In this document: in pieces, positions 24,712 to 32,908 of the stretch
How the letters are laid out: each line of letters opens with the position of its first letter
Numbering within the stretch: the stretch's first letter is position 1
DNA from: Leptospira_B sp964571605
Lineage (GTDB): Bacteria > Spirochaetota > Leptospiria > Leptospirales > Leptospiraceae
Assembly: GCA_964571605.1 (NCBI GenBank)
Contig: CAZNCS010000013.1
Coordinates: 1-39,149 of the forward strand
Length of the DNA: 39,149 nucleotides
Direction of reading: 5' to 3'
Position numbers and translations under genes: made by a program
The notes under the pieces: model-generated
The model's database searches: none
The model's input: the letters and a program-made list of their open reading frames with translations, nothing else
Told to the model about the DNA's origin: nothing

Positions 24712-25881
24712 ATGCCGATACTCCCTGATTGGATCAATTTCAGCTTCCCTACTAAAATCCATTTTGAAACGGATTGTGGTTTCAAAATGGGTAACTTCGT
24801 AAAAAACGTAGGCACCCGCGCAGTCATCATATCCACTCAAAATGAATTGGAAAACATGGACGAGTTTTCCATTATCAAGACCTCTTTGGAAAAACATATC
24901 GATGGAGTAATTCTCTACGATAATATAGAAAAAGAACCCACACTCAAAGAATTGGATACAGCCGCTTATTTTGCGAGAATTTCCAACGCAAATTGTATAA
25001 TCGGATATGGATCATATGAGAGTCTGAACACCGCAAAATTAGTTTCTCTTCTCGCCTCTAACGATTCTTTCGCAGAAGAAATTTTTATCGCAAGAAGAAC
25101 TCCTCGTCTCAAAAAACCGATCCCTCTTATTTTGATACCGACTCATCCCGTAATGGGTTTGGAATGTTCTCCGACTGCAACCATCTATATGGACGACGAC
25201 CGCACTGTTCGCTATTTCAGTCATGAGTATCTTTTTCCGGAGATGGTAATCGCAGACGCGAAAATCAGCGCCTTTATGACTTCGGCCGACGTTGCAAAAG
25301 TCGGAGTCGGAATTTTAGCAGCGGCGGTGGATAGTATTCTTTCCAAATATTCCAACGAACTTACTAACTCATCCGCATTACGGGCCATTGAAATCATTTA
25401 TAAAAACCTCGTCCCCGCGATACGAGATCCTAAAAATTTACAGTATAAAAACTCGATTTTTGGAGCAAGCCTTCTTGTAGGAATGTCCCATTCTTCCAGT
25501 TCATTAGGACTTTGTTATGCACTTTCCCTGGCGGCTTCCAACCTGACAAATTTGGACGTTTTTCAGGCAATGTCCATTCTTCTTCCCCACGTAATGGAAT
25601 ACAATCTTACGTCCTCAGCAGGAAAATATGTGATGATCGCAAAAGCCTTGGACGAAGACATTACGAATATATCCGTGATCGAGGCAGCCATCAAAGCGGT
25701 GGAAGGGATTCGTAAAATTTATATCGAACTTAAAATTCCACAACGATTGTCAGAATACGAGGTCCGTAAAATCGACTTGCCCGGAATCGCGAGCCTCGCC
25801 TCCTCTTTTCCGTTTTTAGATTCTCTTCCGAGAGAACTTCCTAAAAACGAAATAGAAACTATCTTAGTCGCCGCATTCTAA
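24712..25881 (+). CDS. Degenerate iron-containing alcohol dehydrogenase-like protein
   Basis: 389 residues with the overall iron-ADH layout: an opening FSFPTKIHFETDCGF, the nucleotide-binding region GYGSYESLNTAKL (about 98-110; GGGSxxDxAK in active members), IPTHPVMGLECSPTATIY at the PTTAGTGSE position, and a helical C-terminal domain. The metal ligands appear lost. At DALTHAIE the sequence reads VGVGILAAAVD (about 197-207), at GLVHAMAH it reads GLCYALSL (about 266-273), and the HG before ILLP is replaced by VFQAMS. All normal metal-binding Asp/His positions are therefore missing, so it is likely not a metal-dependent dehydrogenase. A non-catalytic or repurposed role is inferred. It has its own start after the flgM terminator. 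Confidence 0.8.
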   Translation: MPILPDWINFSFPTKIHFETDCGFKMGNFVKNVGTRAVIISTQNELENMDEFSIIKTSLEKHIDGVILYDNIEKEPTLKELDTAAYFARISNANCIIGYGSYESLNTAKLVSLLASNDSFAEEIFIARRTPRLKKPIPLILIPTHPVMGLECSPTATIYMDDDRTVRYFSHEYLFPEMVIADAKISAFMTSADVAKVGVGILAAAVDSILSKYSNELTNSSALRAIEIIYKNLVPAIRDPKNLQYKNSIFGASLLVGMSHSSSSLGLCYALSLAASNLTNLDVFQAMSILLPHVMEYNLTSSAGKYVMIAKALDEDITNISVIEAAIKAVEGIRKIYIELKIPQRLSEYEVRKIDLPGIASLASSFPFLDSLPRELPKNEIETILVAAF

Positions 25882-26448
25882 TTTCGTGGCGAAAGCCCAC
25901 ACAGAGTCAAGCGGCAGACGCAAAAAGATTTCATAAGTCAAACCGATCCCACCCGAAAACATTCGTTGTAATTTTCTAAATGTTGGAATTCCCACTGATT
26001 CGGGACGGCCCCTACCCAAATCGGGTGGAGGAGGTGGGCTTGTGGGAGAAGGCGGTGATTTTTCTATATCAGAAAAATTGAACACCAGCAACAAAAAGAT
26101 TTACGATCGCAAATGTAGGAACTATAACTTATTCACAGATTTTCAAATACTAAATGATCTTGATTCTTTTCATTCTCCTCCACTCTGCGACTTTGCGTGA
26201 AAATTTGAGAATCTAACACTCTGACTTACATCTGCATCGAAGCGGCAAAATCCCTTTCTCCAAAATCTCTCCGCCCCTAACCCCCAACTGAATCCCCACT
26301 TCGCCGCCGCGACTTATCCAGACTGCATCTCTCCGCGTGGAATAATTCTCTGCGATCTCCGCGTGCAGAACCACTTTTCCGCAAAAAAAGCACTTATGTC
26401 GGGAAAAACATTTGAAACCAAGAGATCAACGTCCAGAATAGGAGACGC
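25882..26448. repeat. Gene-free repeat island before the bactofilin gene
   Basis: No credible gene. A degenerate left word (CACACAGAGTCAAGCGGCAGACGCAAAAAG-like, 25899-25928) lies at the left. Right words lie at the far side: CACTCTGCGACTTTGCGTG (26181-26199), CTGCATCTCTCCGCGTGG (26323-26340) and CTCTGCGATCTCCGCGTGCA (26348-26367). A second element at 25981-26045 starts TGTTGGAATTCCCACT and ends in GGGTGGAGGAGGTGGGC. It resembles a palindromic leptospiral repeat and creates a spurious proline-rich frame on the minus strand. Confidence 0.65.
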
Positions 26449-26769
26449 ATGAGCGAAGAATCCATCGAAACCATCATCGGAGAAGACATCCAATTCCGAG
26501 GCAAACTCCGTTTTAATAATGCTCTCAAAATCAAAGGCCAATTCAAAGGAACCATCGAAACTACAGGTTCCTTGATCGTGGGAGAGACCGGCAGAGTAGA
26601 AGCCGATATCGAAACAGGCATTCTGGAAATCGAAGGGGACCTGAAAGGAAACATCAGCGCCTCTGAAAAAATTTCCGTCCGTAAAACCGGCAAGTTAGTC
26701 GGGGATGTTCGCACCCCGGATCTAGAAATCGAATCGGGAGCGAAATTCAGCGGGAATTGCATCATGTAA
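26449..26769 (+). CDS. Bactofilin
   Basis: 106 residues made of repeated short beta strands, typical of the bactofilin (DUF583) beta-helix: FRGKLRFNNALKIKGQFKGTI, GSLIVGETGRVEADIETG, LKGNISASEKISVRKTGKL, and so on. Bactofilins polymerise into cytoskeletal filaments at the membrane and take part in cell shape and in placing peptidoglycan enzymes. Short N- and C-terminal tails flank the core. The gene leads directly into the recJ-type gene (three-base gap to its ATG); an M23 peptidase, a frequent bactofilin partner, lies further downstream. Confidence 0.93.
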   Translation: MSEESIETIIGEDIQFRGKLRFNNALKIKGQFKGTIETTGSLIVGETGRVEADIETGILEIEGDLKGNISASEKISVRKTGKLVGDVRTPDLEIESGAKFSGNCIM

Positions 26770-26771
26770 TT

Positions 26772-28673
26772 ATGCCCCAACACGGACCCGAATTTCATTC
26801 TCTTCTTGATTCCAATATCTCCGGCCTAACCGCATTCCAATCTCATATATTCGGAATCCGATTCGGCCGGGCTCCTTATTCTTCTCGAATTCTAACCCAA
26901 AATCTTTCCGATCTTCCTTCTCCATTTTTACTTCCGGACATGGACGAAGCGGTTCGCATTTTACAATCCGCAGTTGAGGACAAAAAATCCATTCTACTCT
27001 ACGGAGACCGGGATAGTGACGGAGTTTGTTCCACAAGTTTACTCGCTACATTCTTAAAAGGGATTCATTCCGGAAATCTTACGGTCAAAACTTCCAGTGA
27101 AGAAGATTACGGACTCTGTGCCCCCGCGATGAAATTCGTGAGAGAGGTAAAACCCGACCTACTCGTAACTTTGGATTTCGGAACAAGCAACTATGCGGAA
27201 ATAGAAGAATTGAGCAAAGAAGGAATGCAGGTGATCGTTTTAGACCACCATGAAATCCCTGAACGTATTCCTTCTTCCTGTAAATTGATTTCTCCCAAAC
27301 GTGCGGACTCTTCCTACCCTACCGAAAAAATTTGCACATCCGTTATCTCTTGGAAACTGATCACAGCGTGGCTTTATAATACATTACAAGAATCAAATAC
27401 ATTGTATTGGGTTCCCGACGGAGAAACTTTTTTCAGTGGATCTTTGGTTCGTAAAGGTGTAAAACTTTTCCAAGGGGATAAATCGACAGCGGAGAAAAAA
27501 TTTCCGGGTACCATCCTCGATTGGGGAAAAACTTCTCACTCAGAGTTCCCAGAAAGAGAAGTGTTTTATTCCCAGTTATCAAAATATCCCGCCGTTTTAG
27601 ACGAGGTATTACGCAATTTGGATTTGGCTTCCATCGGAACGATTACGGATATGATGCCTCTCCACGGCGAAAATCGAATCATAGTGAAAGAAGGTTGTAA
27701 TACTCTACAAAAAATTAAAACGGGCGAATACAAACATCGCCCCGGATTAAATCGTTTACTCGGCCAATTGGACTTAAATAAGAAAAAAGTCCTCTCCCGA
27801 GATTTAGGATGGAGTATCGGTCCCGCATTAAATGCCGCAGGTAGAATGCAAAAAACCGAAGCAGCGCTCAAACTTCTTCTTTCCAATTCTGAAACGGAGG
27901 CTGAAGTTTTAGCCACCGACCTACTCAAACTCAATGACGAAAGAAGAGAGAGAACCAAAAGAAATTTATTCAGAGTCGAAGGATTTTTAAAACGCAAACA
28001 GGAAAGAACCGAAAGACCGATTCTTTTCTGCTATGAACCCGATTTCGAACCTGGAGTTTCCGGAATCGTAGCCACAAGACTTGTGGAACAATACAAACGC
28101 CCAGTTGTTTTTATCGCGCCGGATCACGGCCACGCAAAAGGAAGTGTGAGAGCTTACGGAACCGAAAACGTATTAAATCTTCTTAAAAAAGCAGAAAATG
28201 TTTTTCATCAATTCGGAGGCCATAAAGAAGCCGGAGGATTTTCATTAGCAATAGATCAAATCCCCACCTTGGCAACGATCCTCATCCAGGAGGCGCCGAC
28301 CTGGCTCGAAGAAGAAAAAACACAAGAGATCGAAGAAACAAAAAGTATCGTATGTCTTCGTCCACAAGAATTAAAAGACGAACTCTACCAACAGATGAGT
28401 ATTTTTGAACCCTTTGGGCAGGAAAATCCGGCTCCACTTCTCTCTATCAAAGACGCAAAAATTTTATCCTATCGACCTCTTTCCGAGGGCAAACATGCAC
28501 GTTTCAAAATTTTATCCGCGAGCGAATCCATCCAATGTATCGTTTGGAATAAGGCGGAGGATTTTTCTGAAACTCTAAGACAAAAAGGAAGTCTGGACCT
28601 TTGGGGCCAATTGGAAGAAAATACGTTTCGTGGTAAAACGAATCTACAGTTTGTGGTAACTGCTTTCGGATAA
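26772..28673 (+). CDS. recJ: RecJ-type single-stranded-DNA 5'-3' exonuclease
   Basis: 633 residues from ATG 26772; a TTG at 26757 inside the bactofilin gene would add five residues. DHH-family motifs are present: LLYGDRDSDGVCST (motif I), LVTLDFGTSN (motif II) and VIVLDHHEIP (motif III), then SIGPALNAAGRMQ, the DHHA1-type block PGVSGIVATRLVEQYKRPV ... FGGHKEAGGFS, and a C-terminal OB fold. RecJ removes 5' single strands in recombination and mismatch repair. Motif I has Arg where most RecJ proteins have Tyr (GDYDVDG), and the region around 200-260 looks longer and divergent. It is therefore a divergent RecJ; a related DHH nuclease is possible. Confidence 0.88.
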   Translation: MPQHGPEFHSLLDSNISGLTAFQSHIFGIRFGRAPYSSRILTQNLSDLPSPFLLPDMDEAVRILQSAVEDKKSILLYGDRDSDGVCSTSLLATFLKGIHSGNLTVKTSSEEDYGLCAPAMKFVREVKPDLLVTLDFGTSNYAEIEELSKEGMQVIVLDHHEIPERIPSSCKLISPKRADSSYPTEKICTSVISWKLITAWLYNTLQESNTLYWVPDGETFFSGSLVRKGVKLFQGDKSTAEKKFPGTILDWGKTSHSEFPEREVFYSQLSKYPAVLDEVLRNLDLASIGTITDMMPLHGENRIIVKEGCNTLQKIKTGEYKHRPGLNRLLGQLDLNKKKVLSRDLGWSIGPALNAAGRMQKTEAALKLLLSNSETEAEVLATDLLKLNDERRERTKRNLFRVEGFLKRKQERTERPILFCYEPDFEPGVSGIVATRLVEQYKRPVVFIAPDHGHAKGSVRAYGTENVLNLLKKAENVFHQFGGHKEAGGFSLAIDQIPTLATILIQEAPTWLEEEKTQEIEETKSIVCLRPQELKDELYQQMSIFEPFGQENPAPLLSIKDAKILSYRPLSEGKHARFKILSASESIQCIVWNKAEDFSETLRQKGSLDLWGQLEENTFRGKTNLQFVVTAFG

Positions 28674-28686
28674 AAAGGTATTTATT

Positions 28687-30168
28687 CTATTCTTCCGAAT
28701 CGGAAGAATCAGACTCTTCGTTATCGGATTCTTTTTCCGCAGAAGTTCCATCACCGTTTTTACTTCGATTGCGACGGTGATCCGGTCTTCCACCTTTTCC
28801 ATCCCGATCCCGACGATTTCGGTTGGGACGACCTCCGCGGTCTCTGTCTCCGCCACGATCCCTTTCTCCGCCCCCGCCTTCTCTTTTTCCGTAAGGTAGA
28901 ACAGGACGTTTTCTAAGGGAAATTTCCCAGAAAAAGGCGGACTGCAACGCTAAATCGTCATTATCCGCGATCCCGTTGATTTTAAAAACATAGAATGCAT
29001 CGTAGAAAAAATCTTTCTTGCGGAAGAAAATATTCTGAGAGGCTTTATCGTCCTCAGTATGAAAAAACCTTTCTTGAGAAGCAAAAACCTTTATCAGTCT
29101 TTCCTTATCCTTTTTAGGAGTTCCCAATCTTATAAAAATTGGTTCCAGGGCGATTTTAAGAGAGGCAACTAGATGCCCGCCTTTTTTGGAAATCGCTTCT
29201 TGGACCAGGTCAGTAAAAAGAAGTGCATAGAATATCTGAGGAGTCAGCTCTTCCCTTTCGGAAAGAAGTTTGTCTGCGATTACCAATCGTTTTCCGATCC
29301 TAGTTTCTAAAAACTTGTCTCCGAAATCAGGATTTTTCTTTCTTTCTTTTTCGAAAGCTTCTTTGAATAAAACTTCGAGCAAATGGTTTTGAGCCATTCC
29401 GTGAAAAATTAAGGAAGTTCTCCAAGTGCGGAAGATTTTGTTATATTCTTCCAACATTCTGGATGTGGAGGCCTTTTCTAGTTCGGTGGCATTTTTCTTG
29501 ATCGATTTGGAAGTTCCCCTATCGATCTTAAGGCCCAATAGTACGGCAAATTTTACCGCACGTAACATACGAACCGGATCTTCTTTAAAAGAAATTTCAG
29601 GGTTTCCGATTACTCTTAATTGGCGATGCGTGATATCTTCAAAACCGCCCACATAATCCACGATAGAATCGTTTCGGATATCATAGTATAACGCGTTGAT
29701 TGTAAAGTCGCGACGAGCCGCGTCTTCTTGAGGAGTCCCGAACTTATTATCCCGCTTGATAAGATAGTCTTGGTCCTCGACAGGTTTGCCGAATCTGTGC
29801 TCCGGGAGGGATCGAAACGTACTGACTTCGATTACTTTCCCTTTAAATAGAATATGAACTATTTTAAATCTGCGACCGATGATACGGCAATTATTAAAGA
29901 TTTTCTTAATTTGATTCGGAGTGGCATTTGTAACCACATCGAAGTCTTTGGGTTTACGTCCGAGCAAAAGATCCCGAACTCCCCCACCTACAATGTATGC
30001 TTTGTATCCGAATTTATGAAGACGATGGATGATTTTCACCGCGTCCTCATCGATCATCGTTTTTCGAATCGGATGCGCGTCCCGGTAGTACCGCCGTCCC
30101 TCCGGATAAATAAGAATGTCGTCGACGGATCCTATTTTTTTCTTGAAGAGATTGGACAGGAATTTCAT
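28687..30168 (-). CDS. pcnB: Poly(A) polymerase / tRNA nucleotidyltransferase family (PcnB type)
   Basis: 493 residues. Head domain: YKAYIVGGGVRDLLLGRKPKDFDVVT (about 55-80) with catalytic DFD, the CRIIGRRFKIVHI motif characteristic of bacterial poly(A) polymerases rather than CCA enzymes, RRDFTINAL, and the RNA-binding neck SFKEDPVRMLRAVKFA. An HD phosphohydrolase domain is absent. The last 70 or so residues are an Arg/Gly/Asp-rich disordered tail (RDRGGDRDRGGR repeats) ending in an acidic Ser run (ESDSSDSEE). The tail probably binds RNA or proteins (inference). The enzyme adds 3' A tails that promote RNA decay. It converges on the recJ-type gene with only 13 bases between stops. Confidence 0.88.
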   Translation of the reverse strand: MKFLSNLFKKKIGSVDDILIYPEGRRYYRDAHPIRKTMIDEDAVKIIHRLHKFGYKAYIVGGGVRDLLLGRKPKDFDVVTNATPNQIKKIFNNCRIIGRRFKIVHILFKGKVIEVSTFRSLPEHRFGKPVEDQDYLIKRDNKFGTPQEDAARRDFTINALYYDIRNDSIVDYVGGFEDITHRQLRVIGNPEISFKEDPVRMLRAVKFAVLLGLKIDRGTSKSIKKNATELEKASTSRMLEEYNKIFRTWRTSLIFHGMAQNHLLEVLFKEAFEKERKKNPDFGDKFLETRIGKRLVIADKLLSEREELTPQIFYALLFTDLVQEAISKKGGHLVASLKIALEPIFIRLGTPKKDKERLIKVFASQERFFHTEDDKASQNIFFRKKDFFYDAFYVFKINGIADNDDLALQSAFFWEISLRKRPVLPYGKREGGGGERDRGGDRDRGGRPNRNRRDRDGKGGRPDHRRNRSKNGDGTSAEKESDNEESDSSDSEE

Positions 30169-30227
30169 ATGATGGGATAGTTAAGTCCTATAATCCCGTT
30201 CGGACCCCTACCTGCAAGTAAAAATCT

Positions 30228-31244
30228 ATGACTATTGAGGCAAAGTTTGAAGACCGCCCCAGCGCCCGAGAGAGGCTGAAGATCAAGTATCTTCGTTTTC
30301 GCTCTGGCTGGTTCAAATTGAAAGAAAAGGGCTCCAGAAAAATTTCTTTCCTGCTTGTTCCGCATGACAACGAAGCGGTCCTCAACGTCGAGCTGAGCGT
30401 GTTCATGGCGGCCTTTTTGGGGACGCTTTCCATTCTTCTTTTTCTGCTCGCGAGCGCATTCGTAGTTTATATGAACTTTTTTTTCGCTCCCAATAGAGAG
30501 CTAATCCGAGAAACGGATAATAACGTTGGATTATTTCTGTATTACAACTCTCTCTTAAAAGATGCTAAGAAAGAAATTTCCGGTCTGGAAAAGAAAACGG
30601 AACAACTGAATTTGGTAGCCTGGGATGAAGTTCCTTGGAAAAGAATTCTGACTTTTGACTATGTTCCCGAATTTAGTTTGAAAAAAGATGTTCCTGAATC
30701 TTCGACTAACATGAATTTGTATCAAGACACCGTAGAAGGATTTGCGGAAAGAAATATAGAACTTTTCAAAATCAAACACGCTTTTCAAAACGCCTTCGAT
30801 TATTTGGAAGAAAGAGAATCCATTTTATACGCGATGCCTCGCGGCCGTCCCCTCAAACCTGGTGTAGGATTTGTGACTTCCACTTTCGGTGGTCGTGTGG
30901 ATCCATTCGGTTTGGTGGAGATGGGAGAGTTCCATTCCGGGATTGATTTTGCGGCTGGGGAAGGAATTCCTATATATGCGACCGCACCCGGGATCATAGA
31001 AGACAACGGACAATCCGCAGGCGGACTCGGAAAAAGTATAAGAATCAACCACCTGAACGGATTTTATACGGTCTACGGACATTGTTCCGTAGTCTTAGTT
31101 GAGAAGGGACAATTGGTAAATCGAGGAGAACTCATTGGTCATGTGGGTTCCACAGGAAAGGCCACAGGTCCCCACGTTCATTACGAAGTGCATATGGGAT
31201 ACGATCCCCCTATGGATCCCGCAGAATTCGTGAACATGGAATAA
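30228..31244 (+). CDS. M23-family peptidoglycan endopeptidase
   Basis: 338 residues. A cytoplasmic N-terminus of about 55 residues precedes one membrane helix (about 58-85), then a helical spacer with coiled-coil character (about 86-200) and a C-terminal LytM/M23 zinc domain. The metal motifs are present: FHSGIDFA (first His and Asp), the active-site YTVYGHC, and GPHVHYEVH (HxH). Such proteins cleave peptide cross-links in the periplasm or act as adaptors; with complete motifs this one should be active. It diverges from pcnB and precedes lgt by 70 bases. The bactofilin gene 3.5 kb upstream fits a shared role in cell shape. Confidence 0.9.
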   Translation: MTIEAKFEDRPSARERLKIKYLRFRSGWFKLKEKGSRKISFLLVPHDNEAVLNVELSVFMAAFLGTLSILLFLLASAFVVYMNFFFAPNRELIRETDNNVGLFLYYNSLLKDAKKEISGLEKKTEQLNLVAWDEVPWKRILTFDYVPEFSLKKDVPESSTNMNLYQDTVEGFAERNIELFKIKHAFQNAFDYLEERESILYAMPRGRPLKPGVGFVTSTFGGRVDPFGLVEMGEFHSGIDFAAGEGIPIYATAPGIIEDNGQSAGGLGKSIRINHLNGFYTVYGHCSVVLVEKGQLVNRGELIGHVGSTGKATGPHVHYEVHMGYDPPMDPAEFVNME

Positions 31245-31314
31245 ATAAAGAATTTCCGAACTTCCTCCCGGTTCGGGAACAAAACACTAGGGAAAAAAGA
31301 TCAAAGTAGGAAAG

Positions 31315-32283
31315 ATGTTAGACGTTATCCCCATTCCAGGTCTGGTCGACTTCGTCCAGAAATTTATTAGCAGTGATTGGCACGGCCTTTCTACATTCAG
31401 CATTTTAGTCGTTTTCGCGTTTCTTTCGGCCTCGTATCTATTGCCCAAAGAATTAGAGCGTAAAAAATTAGAACCGGAACACGCGGACTGGCTTTTAATC
31501 TTAGGCGTATTCGGAACCCTTGTAGGTGCTAAAATATTTTTCATATTTGAAATCTGGGACCAAGTTTTCGTAGAAACTCCCGGTTTCGACGGAATATATC
31601 TGTATCCACTCACCCATTTTAATGGATTTCCTGGGCGTCCTGGTTTATGGTCCAGTTTATTCTCCGGAAGCGGACTCGTATTTTATGGCGGATTCCTTTT
31701 CGGAATTCTTTTCATCTCTATTTATATGATCCAAAATAAATTGGATGTAAAAGCATATCTGGATGCAACCGTCCCGAGTATGGCGCTTGGTTATGCGATC
31801 GGTCGTTTGGGATGTTTTGTCTCCGGAGACGGTTGTTACGGTTTTCATACAGATGCAAATATTCCCCTTTTGGTTTGGACGTATGGACCGAATACCGCTC
31901 ATCCATCCGGTGTTCCGGTTTGGAATACTCCGATTATAGAGGCAGCCATTTCTTTTGTGATCTTCCTTTACTTCCAAAAATGGGCGAGATTCCAAAATTT
32001 CAAAAAATTCGGATTAGGTGCACAATATCTTATTTTGCACGGACTCGCTCGTCTGATCATAGAATTCCTAAGAGTGAATAAGGCAGTCATTCCGTTTATC
32101 GATCCTCCTCAATTGGTGAATATCCCTGCAAAAGACGGCAACCCTGCTTTTCTTTCCGGCTATTACTGGCATGGTTTTTCTCAATCCCAATACGTCTCGA
32201 TCGCCATTATTTTGGTGGGAGTGATTTTTCTAGTAAAATGGAAACTTTGGGAGAAGGAACCTAGCGCCGCCGCGCAGAGTTAG
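31315..32283 (+). CDS. lgt: Prolipoprotein diacylglyceryl transferase
   Basis: 322 residues with about seven membrane helices. The Lgt signature region reads YAIGRLGCFVSGDGCYG (GRxGNFxNxExxG in most species), with the essential Arg retained. The catalytic HG region is in FYGGFLFGI, and LILHGLARLIIEFLR is the late conserved block. Lgt attaches diacylglycerol from phosphatidylglycerol to the lipobox Cys, the first step of lipoprotein maturation, and Leptospira has many lipoproteins (several in this window). The Asn-to-Cys and Asn-to-Ser changes in the signature are notable. ATG with TAGGAAAG upstream, same strand as the M23 gene. Confidence 0.88.
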   Translation: MLDVIPIPGLVDFVQKFISSDWHGLSTFSILVVFAFLSASYLLPKELERKKLEPEHADWLLILGVFGTLVGAKIFFIFEIWDQVFVETPGFDGIYLYPLTHFNGFPGRPGLWSSLFSGSGLVFYGGFLFGILFISIYMIQNKLDVKAYLDATVPSMALGYAIGRLGCFVSGDGCYGFHTDANIPLLVWTYGPNTAHPSGVPVWNTPIIEAAISFVIFLYFQKWARFQNFKKFGLGAQYLILHGLARLIIEFLRVNKAVIPFIDPPQLVNIPAKDGNPAFLSGYYWHGFSQSQYVSIAIILVGVIFLVKWKLWEKEPSAAAQS

Positions 32284-32454
32284 ATTCCAGATTTCTTCAC
32301 GCGGCAACCATGAATAAAAAGTTCGTATGGGAGCCGCGTTAAGTCGACTGAGTTGATATTTTCCGAATTAGTTTTTGGGCACGCAGAGATGCGAAGGCGT
32401 GGAAGAACTTAGGCACGCAAAGACACAGAGTCGCAGAGAGTTTTTAGAAATAAA

Positions 32455-32486
32455 ATTTTACTCTTAGTGAAACCTAAGAGTAAAAT
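32455..32486. terminator. Perfect AT-rich hairpin after lgt
   Basis: ATTTTACTCTTAG (32455-32467) and CTAAGAGTAAAAT (32474-32486) are exact inverted copies around TGAAAC. The stem is stable but lacks a long T tail on the plus strand, so it may be a terminator, an RNA-end stabiliser or a mobile palindrome. Confidence 0.45.
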
Positions 32487-32753
32487 CCAATCGCCTGCCG
32501 AAACATTCTCATTAGTTATCTAAGTTTAAAAATTTCCGTTAAACAAAATAGCCCCGCCCTTCGAGCGCCTTAGGAAGCAAGAAGCCCGAAGGGTAACTGA
32601 AGCAATGCGAAGTTAACTCCTGGATAAACATTGTAAGTCTAAACGGACACAAATGAGTGGGGGCCGGAGCGAAGTGGTGGAGAAAATTCTCTCTACGAAG
32701 AATCCCCCATCATAAACCGACTTCTTTTGCAATTACAAATTTGGAGTAAGATT

Positions 32754-32771
32754 TTGTAGGAGCTCCTACAA
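32754..32771. repeat. 18-base perfect palindrome
   Basis: TTGTAGGAGCTCCTACAA reads the same on both strands. I recall TGTAGGAGTTCCCACA-like elements as frequent in Leptospira intergenic DNA, but cannot check that here. A degenerate relative is at 25981-25996. Confidence 0.6.
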
Positions 32772-32908
32772 TTTACGATTGGAATGATTATTCCAGTATA
32801 TCTTTATATTCTCTGCGTCTTAGCGTCTCTGCGTGAGATTAAAAACCTTTGTGCTTCTCCGCGTCCGCCGCGGCTCCGCGCGCCAAACTTTCCTGTTCCC
32901 CGGGTGAA

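Larger units (their letters stand above)
32284..32908. repeat. Gene-free repeat island between lgt and dsbD
   Basis: 625 bases with no gene. The left boundary words are CACGCAGAGATGCGAAGGCG and CACGCAAAGACACAGAGTCGCAGAGAG (32380-32440); the right boundary words are CTCTGCGTCTTAGCGTCTCTGCGTG (32811-32835) and CTTCTCCGCGTCCGCCGCGG (32854-32873). Between them lie three small dyads: a perfect 13-pair hairpin at 32455-32486, a CCCTTCG/CGAAGGG pair about 32559-32599, and the 18-base palindrome at 32754-32771. The gap separates two convergent genes and probably contains their transcript ends. Confidence 0.75.

Noticed and set aside
25864..26094. Minus-strand frame with a proline-rich run
   Set aside because: Derived from a palindromic repeat element; overlaps the iron-ADH-like stop and has no plausible protein features.
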